Source: Anaerolineae bacterium (lineage in GTDB: Bacteria > Chloroflexota > Anaerolineae > JAAYZQ01). Taken from it: a stretch of 37,421 nucleotides of DNA. Position 1 is the first letter of the stretch. The number at the start of each line of letters is the position of its first letter. The stretch covers positions 1 to 37,421 of the forward strand of contig JAFGOG010000185.1 of the NCBI GenBank assembly GCA_016926595.1, written 5' to 3'. The position numbers were made by a program, and so were the translations under genes. A model generated the notes under the pieces. The model was not told the DNA's origin. It saw nothing but the letters and a program-made list of their open reading frames with translations, and ran no database searches. Of the stretch, positions 14,880 through 21,789 are shown one piece after another.

Positions 14880-15764
14880 GTGCAGATGCAGAATGTGAAT
14901 CGCTTGCCTAAAGGATGTCCGGCGGACCGGGTCTGCCTGCCGGGCATTGTTGGATTGTGGGCGGTTCTGTGTGGCGTGCTGGCTGCTTTGCGGTGGCCAG
15001 CGCAGCCTGCGGATCTGGTCACGCTTTTGTTCGTCGTGATCCTGGTGATCCTGGGCTGGGGCACGGTATGGCATCTGACCACCGCGACCGACTGGTTTGG
15101 GGTTGTGGCAAACGGCCGCCCTTCACAATCCGCCTCGCGCCGGGGCTTGCCTTACACCCAGCCCGGTTCGCCTGCTGGACGGTTGGGACAGCGGATTGCC
15201 TTGGTCGCCTGTTGGTGGCGAGCGGCGTTTGGGCCCAGCCTGGGCTCATTGGTGATGGGGCTGCTGGCTGCGGCTGCGTTGATCGGCGCCTCGCTGCTAA
15301 TCTTGCCTGCCCGTCTCGGCCCTCTGCACCTCGCGTTTGGGGCATTGGTGGGCTTGGCTGTTGTCTGGCAGCGGAGGGGCAAGTGCTCGCCGGGATGGGA
15401 AGCGCTGGCGAGGGTCGGCCTGGGATGGCTGGCCGGGTACCTGGCCTTTGGCGAGATGCAGTGGCCGTCACTGGCGCTGGCGCTCTGTTTCGCGCTCTGC
15501 GCCTGGGGAGCACTGCGGATCGGCAGGGGGCAGCAGATCGCGATCGCCGGGCTGTGGCTGTTGAATGGGAGCCAGGTTCTGGGGTTGGTTGTGATGATAG
15601 CGGTCAATCAGCCTTTGGCCGCGGGTGGTATGGGGCTGGCCCTATTTGGCCAGGCGGCGCTCCAATTGCCGCTATCCCAGGGGGGCGATCCGCGTAGCAT
15701 GATCCGCCGCACCTGGCCGTGGCTGATGGCCGCGATGGCTGTGGCTGCGTTGGCGATCCGATGA
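14880..15764 (+). CDS. Multi-pass membrane protein of unknown function
   Basis: A 294-residue protein with about eight hydrophobic helices: roughly 23-40, 45-62, 102-112, 118-142, 146-160, 178-212, 225-245 and 275-292. Gly, Ala, Leu and Trp dominate. I see no motif that names a transport or enzyme family. The first possible start is GTG at 14880, with an in-frame ATG two codons later; neither has a clear ribosome binding site. Its stop overlaps the start of the methyltransferase gene (ATGA), so the two are translated together, and a shared role at the membrane is possible since the methyltransferase also has an N-terminal helix. Confidence 0.7.
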   Translation: MQMQNVNRLPKGCPADRVCLPGIVGLWAVLCGVLAALRWPAQPADLVTLLFVVILVILGWGTVWHLTTATDWFGVVANGRPSQSASRRGLPYTQPGSPAGRLGQRIALVACWWRAAFGPSLGSLVMGLLAAAALIGASLLILPARLGPLHLAFGALVGLAVVWQRRGKCSPGWEALARVGLGWLAGYLAFGEMQWPSLALALCFALCAWGALRIGRGQQIAIAGLWLLNGSQVLGLVVMIAVNQPLAAGGMGLALFGQAALQLPLSQGGDPRSMIRRTWPWLMAAMAVAALAIR

Positions 15765-16642
15765 CTTGGCTGGTGGCGGCAGGCTGTGTCGTTGTACTGC
15801 TGATGGCGGCGGCACTGGTCTATTGGCATATGATCATCGCTGAGGGAGCGTATATGGGACCGCGGGTGGTGGCGCGGACCTACGATTGGGTGGCCCGCCG
15901 CTACGATGTGATCAAGCAGTTTAGCCCCGGCGACGAGGATTGGTTCGTCGCCGCGCCGCTGTGGCGCCGGCTGGCCGGTGTAGAGCGGCCGTTACTCCTG
16001 GACGTGGCTACAGGGACCGGGCGGGTGCCGCTGGCTTTGGCGCGCAACCGGTTTTTAGTAGCTGGGGGGCAGATCGTCGGGCTGGATCTGTCGTGGGGCA
16101 TGTTGCGGCAGGCCCGAACCAAGCTGCGGGACTATGGCGAGCAGGTGGGTCTCATCTGGCAGGATGCCAGCCGGCTGCCCTTTGACGATGGCGCATTCGA
16201 CGCCGTGACCTGCCTGGAGGCGATGGAGTTTTTGCCGAGCCCGCGCGAGGCGCTGACTGAGATGGTGCGCGTGCTGGCGCCGGGCGGCCTGCTGATGGTG
16301 ACGAACCGGGTGGGGCGTGCCGCACGGCTTTTGCCCGGCCGGACGTTCTCCCGTTCGCTTTTCCAGCAGGCGCTGGCTGCCCTGCCACTGCACAACGTGG
16401 AAACGCAAGCCTGGCAGGCAGACTATGATCTGGCTGTGGCACGCAAGGTGGGCAGTGGCAATCTGGCCGGACGGGGTGGTGTAAGCCTGGCGTCGTTGCT
16501 GCGCTGCCCGGTGTGCCGGGATCATGTGGCGCAGCCGTCCGAGCGGTTGGTGTTGGTGTGTGTGGGGTGTGGGCGGTTTTTTCCCATCCGCGATGGGATT
16601 GTGGCCCTGGCGGAAGGAGAGAGGCGGGGCGGCCGGCGGTGA
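15761..16642 (+). CDS. Membrane-anchored class I methyltransferase with a C-terminal zinc ribbon
   Basis: A 293-residue protein. One hydrophobic helix at ~4-24 is followed by a Methyltransf_11-type Rossmann domain (~40-235): SAM motif I LLDVATGTGRVPLAL near 78-92, the acidic end of strand 2 in VGLDLS, and motif IV FDDGAFDAVTCLEAMEFL. The last ~45 residues hold two Cys pairs (RCPVCRDH and CVGCGRFFPIRDGI) like a Trm112-type zinc ribbon. In other systems Trm112 is a separate protein that activates methyltransferases; here the two would be one chain. The substrate is unknown; UbiE-like small molecules or lipids are possible. The start overlaps the stop of the upstream gene, and the stop overlaps the next start (GTGA). 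Confidence 0.82.
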   Translation: MTWLVAAGCVVVLLMAAALVYWHMIIAEGAYMGPRVVARTYDWVARRYDVIKQFSPGDEDWFVAAPLWRRLAGVERPLLLDVATGTGRVPLALARNRFLVAGGQIVGLDLSWGMLRQARTKLRDYGEQVGLIWQDASRLPFDDGAFDAVTCLEAMEFLPSPREALTEMVRVLAPGGLLMVTNRVGRAARLLPGRTFSRSLFQQALAALPLHNVETQAWQADYDLAVARKVGSGNLAGRGGVSLASLLRCPVCRDHVAQPSERLVLVCVGCGRFFPIRDGIVALAEGERRGGRR

Positions 16643-17187
16643 AGATCGGGTTGATCGGCGATACGCATGTGCCGTCGTTGAGTCCGGTGCTGTCGGCGCA
16701 CATTGAGATGGCGTTCAGCGGCCTGGATATCATCTTGCATGTGGGCGACATCTGCGAACTGTACGTGCTCAAAGAGTTCCAGGAAAAGTATACGCTGACC
16801 ATAGCCGTGGCGGGTGAGTCTGACAGCGAAGAGGTGCGGCGCTATGTGGATGAGAAGCGGGTCGTCAGTTTCGGCCAGCGGCGGATAGGTATGATCCACG
16901 GCCATCAGTTCGAAGCGCAGCACCATGGCATGCTCGACAGCTTGAGACGCTGGCTCAAGTTAAGACCTAGCGAGGCGGCATTCGAGGCCTTTTTGCTGAG
17001 CCAGTTTGCCGACGACCAGGTGGACGCCATTGTCTATGGGCACACGCACCAGCCATACGTGGGGATGCACGGCAACATCCTGCTTTTCAATCCAGGGGCA
17101 GCGGTAGCGATACCTGGTCACAGGGCAAGCGTTGGCATTCTGGATGTAGGGATACGAAATATCACGGGCAAGGTTGTGTATCTATAA
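16639..17187 (+). CDS. YfcE/MJ0936-type metallophosphoesterase
   Basis: A 182-residue calcineurin-like phosphoesterase. The metal-binding set is visible: Asp8 and His10 (GDTH), Asp37 (HVGDI), His87 (IHGH), His135 and His137 (YGHTHQP), and the late NPGA. One key position is changed: the usual GNCD/GNMD Asn that bridges metal and phosphate is replaced by Glu60 (AGESD). Enzymes of this family split phosphodiesters or small phosphorylated compounds; the natural substrate here is unknown. The start is GTG at 16639, overlapping the stop of the methyltransferase gene by 4 bases, and is fixed by the family's N-terminal beta strand beginning at the first residue. Length is normal for the family. Confidence 0.87.
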   Translation: MKIGLIGDTHVPSLSPVLSAHIEMAFSGLDIILHVGDICELYVLKEFQEKYTLTIAVAGESDSEEVRRYVDEKRVVSFGQRRIGMIHGHQFEAQHHGMLDSLRRWLKLRPSEAAFEAFLLSQFADDQVDAIVYGHTHQPYVGMHGNILLFNPGAAVAIPGHRASVGILDVGIRNITGKVVYL

Positions 17188-17201
17188 ACGAGGAGGAGAA
17201 A

Positions 17202-18155
17202 GTGGCACATCCCTTTGAAGTGGGCAAAATGTATCGCAATCGAGTTGGTGAGTACACTGTGGTGGAAATCGAGGGCGACAGGATGACGATACGCTACACC
17301 AATGGAAGCACCCTCGTCACCAACGCTGCCATCCAATCGCGCATCTGGGAGAATATCCAGTTTGAAGAGCAAGCGGCGCGCGAGGAGGAAAAGCAGCGAT
17401 TGGCCCAGGAGGCCAGGCTGGCCGCCAGAAAGCGGGCGGCACGTCCGGCGGCCTCGGCTGAGAGCACCGCCAAGCCGAGAGGCCGGTTTGTAGGGTTTCA
17501 GGAAAGTGATTTTCAGCCCAGGGCGCGGGGTATCGCCTGGTCGAGCCGGGTGGCATTGGGCAGGATCATGGCCAATGAACTGAACCGGCGCACTGGGAAA
17601 ACGTTTGGTAAGTGGCTCGTTCCCCTCCAGCCTGAGCTGCATATCGCCCGCCCAGAGCATTACGATCCCGAATTGGGCAACCGGAATGCGGCCTTTTTTG
17701 TGGCCATCAGTGAGCAGGGGGCGACTTTTGGCTTCTGTGTTGGCAAGCCCGACGGACGAACCGATCCAGCCTGGTCGTGGTCTACCTTGCTTGCCGCCCT
17801 GGCCGCTGGCAAGCAGTTGCGCAAGGCTGTCGAGTCGGTGATGAAAGCCCATGCTCTCAGCCTGGACGTGTATGGTATGGAGGTGAGTTATGGGCAGGTG
17901 GCGCACATCACGTTGTCTGGGACTGGGTTTTTGTGGGAGCGCGAGACCGATCAGCAGATGATCAGCCGCGAGATGGACTGGGATGAATTGATCGGGTATT
18001 TGCAGGAAGCGGGCGCCGAGGCGCGGGTAGATCTGTACCTGCGCAGCGTTCTGTCCAGCGAAGAAGCGGTGAGTGCCGGTGCAGGCATATCGCGCGACAT
18101 GGTGGCTGCTTTCGTCGCATTGATGCCCCTGTATGAGGCAAGTATCGGGGTCTGA
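17202..18155 (+). CDS. Unknown two-part protein with basic coiled-coil linker
   Basis: A 317-residue protein not recognised. Residues 1-50 look like a small beta domain (VGKMYRNRVGEYTVVEIEGDRMTIRY), similar in texture to SH3-like folds. A highly charged helix with many Glu, Arg and Ala (~52-90) leads to a second domain (~95-310) with mixed alpha/beta content and many aromatic residues; it contains RTGKTFGKWLVPLQPEL and AAFFVAISEQGATFGFCVGKPDG. The basic linker could bind nucleic acid, but this is a guess. The start is a GTG with AGGAGGAG upstream. It is 14 bases after the metallophosphoesterase and 12 before the SpoU methyltransferase, so it belongs to the same operon. Confidence 0.7.
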   Translation: MAHPFEVGKMYRNRVGEYTVVEIEGDRMTIRYTNGSTLVTNAAIQSRIWENIQFEEQAAREEEKQRLAQEARLAARKRAARPAASAESTAKPRGRFVGFQESDFQPRARGIAWSSRVALGRIMANELNRRTGKTFGKWLVPLQPELHIARPEHYDPELGNRNAAFFVAISEQGATFGFCVGKPDGRTDPAWSWSTLLAALAAGKQLRKAVESVMKAHALSLDVYGMEVSYGQVAHITLSGTGFLWERETDQQMISREMDWDELIGYLQEAGAEARVDLYLRSVLSSEEAVSAGAGISRDMVAAFVALMPLYEASIGV

Positions 18156-18167
18156 CGTCGCCCTTCT

Positions 18168-18701
18168 ATGAAACAGCTACGGGGAACGCCGCTCAAGCGG
18201 TTTCTGAGGAACCTGCCGCCGCCGCCGTCACCGACCGATCTGGTGGTGGTTTGCCAGAGTGTGGCCTATCCGATCAACGTTGGCTCTATTTTCCGGATCG
18301 GCGATGCACTCGGCGTAGCAGAGATCGTACTAACCGGCATCACGCCAACGCCGCCCAATCCGACAGTGACAAAGGTGGGGCGTGACAAGGATCGCCGGGT
18401 GCCGTGGCGCTATGTTAAGGAGCCTGAGGCGGCCCTGGAGGGGCTACGGGCAGATGGATTCTGGATTGCAGCGCTAGAGATCACCGACGGCAGCCATCCC
18501 TATTATGCTGTGGACTATCCGGCGCGGGTGGCGTTGGTGTTGGGCAACGAGGATCACGGTGTCACCCGCAGTTGCCTGGCGCTTTGTGACGCAGCGATCT
18601 TGGTGCCGATGTACGGCAAGGGCAAGTCATTGAATGTTCACGTGTCGTTGGCTGTGGTTGGCTATCACCTGTTGCACCGGCCTTCAGCAGTTGTTTCTTG
18701 A
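18168..18701 (+). CDS. SpoU/TrmH-family RNA 2'-O-methyltransferase
   Basis: A 177-residue SPOUT enzyme that would methylate a ribose 2'-OH in tRNA or rRNA using SAM. All three family motifs are present: motif 1 with Asn37 and Arg43 (NVGSIFRIGDALG), motif 2 (LVLGNEDHG, 123-131) and motif 3 (VPMYGKGKSLNVHVSLAV, 146-163) that forms the trefoil knot. The short N-terminus (~22 residues) means it lacks the substrate-binding L30e-like domain of larger relatives. The target base cannot be told from sequence. It starts 12 bases after the unknown 317-residue protein. Confidence 0.9.
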   Translation: MKQLRGTPLKRFLRNLPPPPSPTDLVVVCQSVAYPINVGSIFRIGDALGVAEIVLTGITPTPPNPTVTKVGRDKDRRVPWRYVKEPEAALEGLRADGFWIAALEITDGSHPYYAVDYPARVALVLGNEDHGVTRSCLALCDAAILVPMYGKGKSLNVHVSLAVVGYHLLHRPSAVVS

Positions 18702-18743
18702 TGGTGGCTTTGGCGCTATGGGTCTATCGGACGGAGTAGGACG

Positions 18744-19364
18744 ATGAGCGATCTAATCGAGAAGTTGATCGGCGAAGTGGACAAGGGAGGGGGGATAATC
18801 AGTGGACTGCGGCAGCGCCTGGCCGACGCCGACCGCAAGCGCAAGGTGAACCAGCTCAAGCAGCAGATCCAGGACCTGAGGCTGCAGGAGACGCAGTCGA
18901 TCAATGCGCTGAGCGCCCAGGTGATGGCTTTGCATGAAGCCAGGACGTTGTCCCAACCCGAGCTAGTCAGCCTGTGCCAGGGCGTGGACAATGTCCGGGC
19001 GCAGATTAAGGATCTAGAAACCGAGCTGGAAAAGCTACAGCCGCCGCCGCCCATACCGGCGGCCGAGAGCCGTTGTCCCAGGTGTGGATCGGTGTTGGCA
19101 GCCGGGGCGATGTTTTGCCAGACGTGCGGCAGCCGGATTGAGGCAGCGCCCGAGCCATCGCCCATGCCGGTGGCCCCGGATCGCTGCAAATGTGGAGCAA
19201 CGGTGGTGGCTGGGGCGATATTCTGTCAAGCGTGCGGCGCAAGGCTTGTGGCCGAGTCCTCACCGGCGCTGGCGCCTGTCCTCTTTTGCGCCCATTGTGG
19301 GGCCAACCTGCGCGAGGGGGCAATCTTTTGTCCGGCGTGTGGAAAAGCAGTAGATAAGAGCTGA
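18744..19364 (+). CDS. Coiled-coil protein with three zinc ribbons
   Basis: A 206-residue protein. Residues ~20-98 form a long charged coiled coil (RKRKVNQLKQQIQDL... and DLETELEKLQ). After a proline stretch come three zinc ribbons: Cys111/114/125/128, Cys148/150/161/164 and Cys182/185/196/199. In the second the first pair is Cys-x-Cys instead of Cys-x2-Cys. All carry the ...GA-x-FC-x2-CG pattern of the double-zinc-ribbon/zinc-ribbon_2 families, generally protein- or RNA-binding modules without enzyme activity. Function unknown. The ATG has GGAGTAGGAC just upstream. It ends 13 bases before the MBL-fold gene. Confidence 0.82.
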   Translation: MSDLIEKLIGEVDKGGGIISGLRQRLADADRKRKVNQLKQQIQDLRLQETQSINALSAQVMALHEARTLSQPELVSLCQGVDNVRAQIKDLETELEKLQPPPPIPAAESRCPRCGSVLAAGAMFCQTCGSRIEAAPEPSPMPVAPDRCKCGATVVAGAIFCQACGARLVAESSPALAPVLFCAHCGANLREGAIFCPACGKAVDKS

Positions 19365-19377
19365 GCAGGAGGTCTTT

Positions 19378-20001
19378 TTGATCGTTGTCACATTGCCGGT
19401 GGGCATCATTCAAACCAACTGTTACGTCGCTGGCTGTGAGGAGACGAAACAGGGGGTGATCATCGACCCGGGTGGGCACCCTGAGCGGATCATGGCCGAG
19501 GTCGATCGTCACGGGCTGACCATACGCTATGTGCTCAACACTCACGCCCACTTTGATCATACGGACGGGAATAAGGCCGTCGTCGAGGCCACCGGCGCGG
19601 CTCTGGCCATCCACCCCCTGGACCGGCCGCTGTTGGAGGCCGGCGGCGGCGGCGCCTGGTTTGGTATGAGGACTCTGGCCAGCCCCTCGCCGACGGTGGA
19701 ATTGCAGCCCGGCGAGCCGCTGACCGTCGGCAAGCTGTGCTTCGAGGTGCTCCACACCCCGGGCCACTCCCCCGGCCACGTCTGCTTTTACGAACGGAAG
19801 GAGGGGGCGCTATTTGACGGCGACGTGTTGTTCAATCGGGGTGTGGGCCGGGCAGATCTGCCGGGCGGCGATTGGCCACAGCTCATGGACAGCATCCAAC
19901 GGGTGCTTTTTGCCCTGCCGGACGAGACGACCGTCTACCCAGGCCACGGGCCGGCGACGACTATCGGCGAAGAGAAGCAGTTCAATCCCTGGCTAAGGTA
20001 G
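19378..20001 (+). CDS. MBL-fold metallohydrolase (GloB/glyoxalase II-like)
   Basis: A 207-residue metallo-beta-lactamase-fold enzyme. The binuclear metal site is complete: THAHFDHTDG (His56, His58, Asp60, His61), GHSPGH (His130 or His134), an Asp in FDGDVLF (147-149) and YPGHGP (~195). The pattern is that of the hydroxyacylglutathione-hydrolase-like group without the long C-terminal domain of true GloB; many such enzymes act on thioesters. The start is a TTG with AGGAGG 6 bases upstream, the only start that fits the family N-terminus (MIVVTLPVGIIQTNCY). A thiolase gene follows after 38 bases, so a thioester substrate is a reasonable inference. Confidence 0.87.
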   Translation: MIVVTLPVGIIQTNCYVAGCEETKQGVIIDPGGHPERIMAEVDRHGLTIRYVLNTHAHFDHTDGNKAVVEATGAALAIHPLDRPLLEAGGGGAWFGMRTLASPSPTVELQPGEPLTVGKLCFEVLHTPGHSPGHVCFYERKEGALFDGDVLFNRGVGRADLPGGDWPQLMDSIQRVLFALPDETTVYPGHGPATTIGEEKQFNPWLR

Positions 20002-20039
20002 CCGGGGCGCACAAAAAAACGAATAACCAGGAGGGATTT

Positions 20040-21239
20040 GTGAGCGATCAACGAGAAGCAGTTATCGTCAGCGCCTGCCGGACGGCAATCGGCAGGTTTA
20101 TGGGCGGCCTATCGACCATGCCGGGGCCGCGCGTGGGCGCCGTTGCCATCCGCGAGGCGATCCGGCGGGCCGGCATCGATCCGGCCATCGTGGACGAGAC
20201 TCTGATGGGCTGTGTGGTGCCGGCCGGCATGGGCCAGGCCCCGGCCCGCCAGGCAGCGATCCACGGCGGCATCCCAGCCGAGGTTGGCGCCATGACGATC
20301 AACAAGGTGTGCGGATCGGGATTAAAGTCGGTCATGCTCGCCGCGGGGGCGATCCGCATCGGCGATGGCGACGTGTATGTGGCCGGCGGCATGGAAAACA
20401 TGAGCCTGGCGCCCTATCTGCTGCCCCAGGCCAGGGCCGGCTACAGGCTGGGCGACGGCCAGTTGGTCGACGCCGTGGTTCACGATGGGCTGTGGTGCGC
20501 TTTTACCGACAAGCACATGGGCAATTCGGCCGAGTTTATCGCCGAGCAGTATGGCCTGACCCGCCAGGAGCTGGACGAGTATGCATTTCACAGCCACCGC
20601 AAGGCGGTCGAGGCGATCGACACCGGGCGGTTCAAGGCCGAGATCGTGCCGGTGGAGATGCCGCAGCGAAAGGGCCCGCCCATCCTATTTGACACCGACG
20701 AATGCCCCCGCCGCGATACGACGCTGGAGGCGCTGGCCAAGCTCAAGCCAGCCTTCAAGGATGGCGGCATTGTCACCGCCGGCAACTCGCCGGGCATTAC
20801 CGACGGGGCGGCGGCGGCGGTGGTCATGAGCCGGGGCAAGGCCGAGGAGCTGGGCATCAAGCCGCTGGCTCGGATCATCGGCTATGACCAGGCGGCGGTG
20901 GCGCCGGAATGGCTATTTATTGCCCCGGTGCACGCCACGCGCCGACTGCTAAAGCGCACAGGCACAACCCTGGCCGACTATGAGCTGTTCGAGGTCAACG
21001 AGGCGTTCGCTGCCCAGATCGTGGCCGACGGCAAAGAGATGGCAGACGAAGGGTGGGATTGGAGCAAGGTCAACGTCAACGGCGGAGCGATTGCGCTGGG
21101 CCACCCGATCGGCTGCTCTGGGGCGCGGGTGCTGGTGACGCTCATCTATGCGCTCAAGGACCGCGGGCTAAAGCGCGGTATGGCCAGCCTGTGCCTGGGC
21201 GGCGGCGAGGCGGTGGCGATGGCTATAGAGATCGAATAG
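20040..21239 (+). CDS. Acetyl-CoA acetyltransferase (thiolase)
   Basis: A 399-residue thiolase that joins or splits acetyl-CoA and acyl-CoA. The nucleophile Cys91 (INKVCGSG), His355 (LGHPIGCSG) and the second catalytic Cys385 (CLGGGEAV) are present, with the NEAFA motif near 319-323. The GHPIG segment has Cys where Ala is usual ([10 protein letters not shown]), and the loop before it ([12 protein letters not shown]) differs from the common GIGPVPA form, which could change chain-length preference. The GTG at 20040 is chosen because AGGAGGG precedes it and because the conserved [11 protein letters not shown] starts at residue 9. A terminator follows directly. Cytoplasmic, likely in fatty acid or ketone-body-type metabolism. 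Confidence 0.93.
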   Translation: MSDQREAVIVSACRTAIGRFMGGLSTMPGPRVGAVAIREAIRRAGIDPAIVDETLMGCVVPAGMGQAPARQAAIHGGIPAEVGAMTINKVCGSGLKSVMLAAGAIRIGDGDVYVAGGMENMSLAPYLLPQARAGYRLGDGQLVDAVVHDGLWCAFTDKHMGNSAEFIAEQYGLTRQELDEYAFHSHRKAVEAIDTGRFKAEIVPVEMPQRKGPPILFDTDECPRRDTTLEALAKLKPAFKDGGIVTAGNSPGITDGAAAAVVMSRGKAEELGIKPLARIIGYDQAAVAPEWLFIAPVHATRRLLKRTGTTLADYELFEVNEAFAAQIVADGKEMADEGWDWSKVNVNGGAIALGHPIGCSGARVLVTLIYALKDRGLKRGMASLCLGGGEAVAMAIEIE

Positions 21240-21269
21240 GAATATCGCCGAACAGCAGATCGGACAAGC

Positions 21270-21315
21270 GAGCCGGGGCCTGGTTGGTCAGACCCCGGCT
21301 CTGTTATTGTCTTTA
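21270..21315 (+). terminator. Intrinsic terminator between converging thiolase and ybeY genes
   Basis: GAGCCGGGG (21270-21278) pairs with CCCCGGCTC (21293-21301), a perfect 9-base stem, followed by TGTTATTGTCTTT. It ends the thiolase transcript just before the end of the oppositely oriented ybeY gene. The other strand lacks a good T-run, so it serves mainly the + direction. Confidence 0.75.
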
Positions 21316-21789
21316 CTTCAAGTTGTTCAGAATCTCATCCTGCCTGGCCCACATGATGGCCTGTTCGGCCTTGGTGGCGTGGTCATAGCCCAGCAGATGT
21401 AGCAGGCCGTGGACGACCAGCAGGTCGAGCTCCTGGCCGGCGGGGTGGCCCTGCTCCGCCGCCTGGGCGACGGCCTGAGGATAAGAGACGATCACGTCGC
21501 CCAGGTAGTTGCCTGCCTCGGGGGCGACGACGAATGGGCTGGCGGCCTCCTGGGCGCCGAACGACAGGACGTCGGTGGGGGCGTCAATGCCCAGGAAATC
21601 GCGGTTTAGCTGGTGGATGCCCGCATCGTCGGTGATGACCACTGTCACCTGACCGTAGCTGCCTTCGTGGCGCAGCACAGCCTCGGCTACCTGCCGGAGC
21701 CGATCTTTGGAGATGGCGCTGGCAAAGGCAGTCGCCACCTGCACCTCAACGCCGGTCTCTGTCTCGTCAACGGATGATCTCTTGTCCAT
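21313..21789 (-). CDS. ybeY: Endoribonuclease YbeY
   Basis: A 158-residue zinc-dependent RNase that takes part in 16S rRNA 3' maturation and ribosome quality control. The zinc site His127, His131 and His137 lies in HGLLHLLGYDH, and the earlier LNRDFLGIDAPTDVLSF (61-77) is also typical. Its start overlaps the end of pgpH by 23 bases, so translation is coupled. The N-terminal ~15 residues (MDKRSSVDETETG) are hydrophilic and could be dispensable. It is the third gene of the yqeY-pgpH-ybeY operon, an arrangement close to the common bacterial order pgpH-ybeY. Confidence 0.93.
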   Translation of the reverse strand: MDKRSSVDETETGVEVQVATAFASAISKDRLRQVAEAVLRHEGSYGQVTVVITDDAGIHQLNRDFLGIDAPTDVLSFGAQEAASPFVVAPEAGNYLGDVIVSYPQAVAQAAEQGHPAGQELDLLVVHGLLHLLGYDHATKAEQAIMWARQDEILNNLK

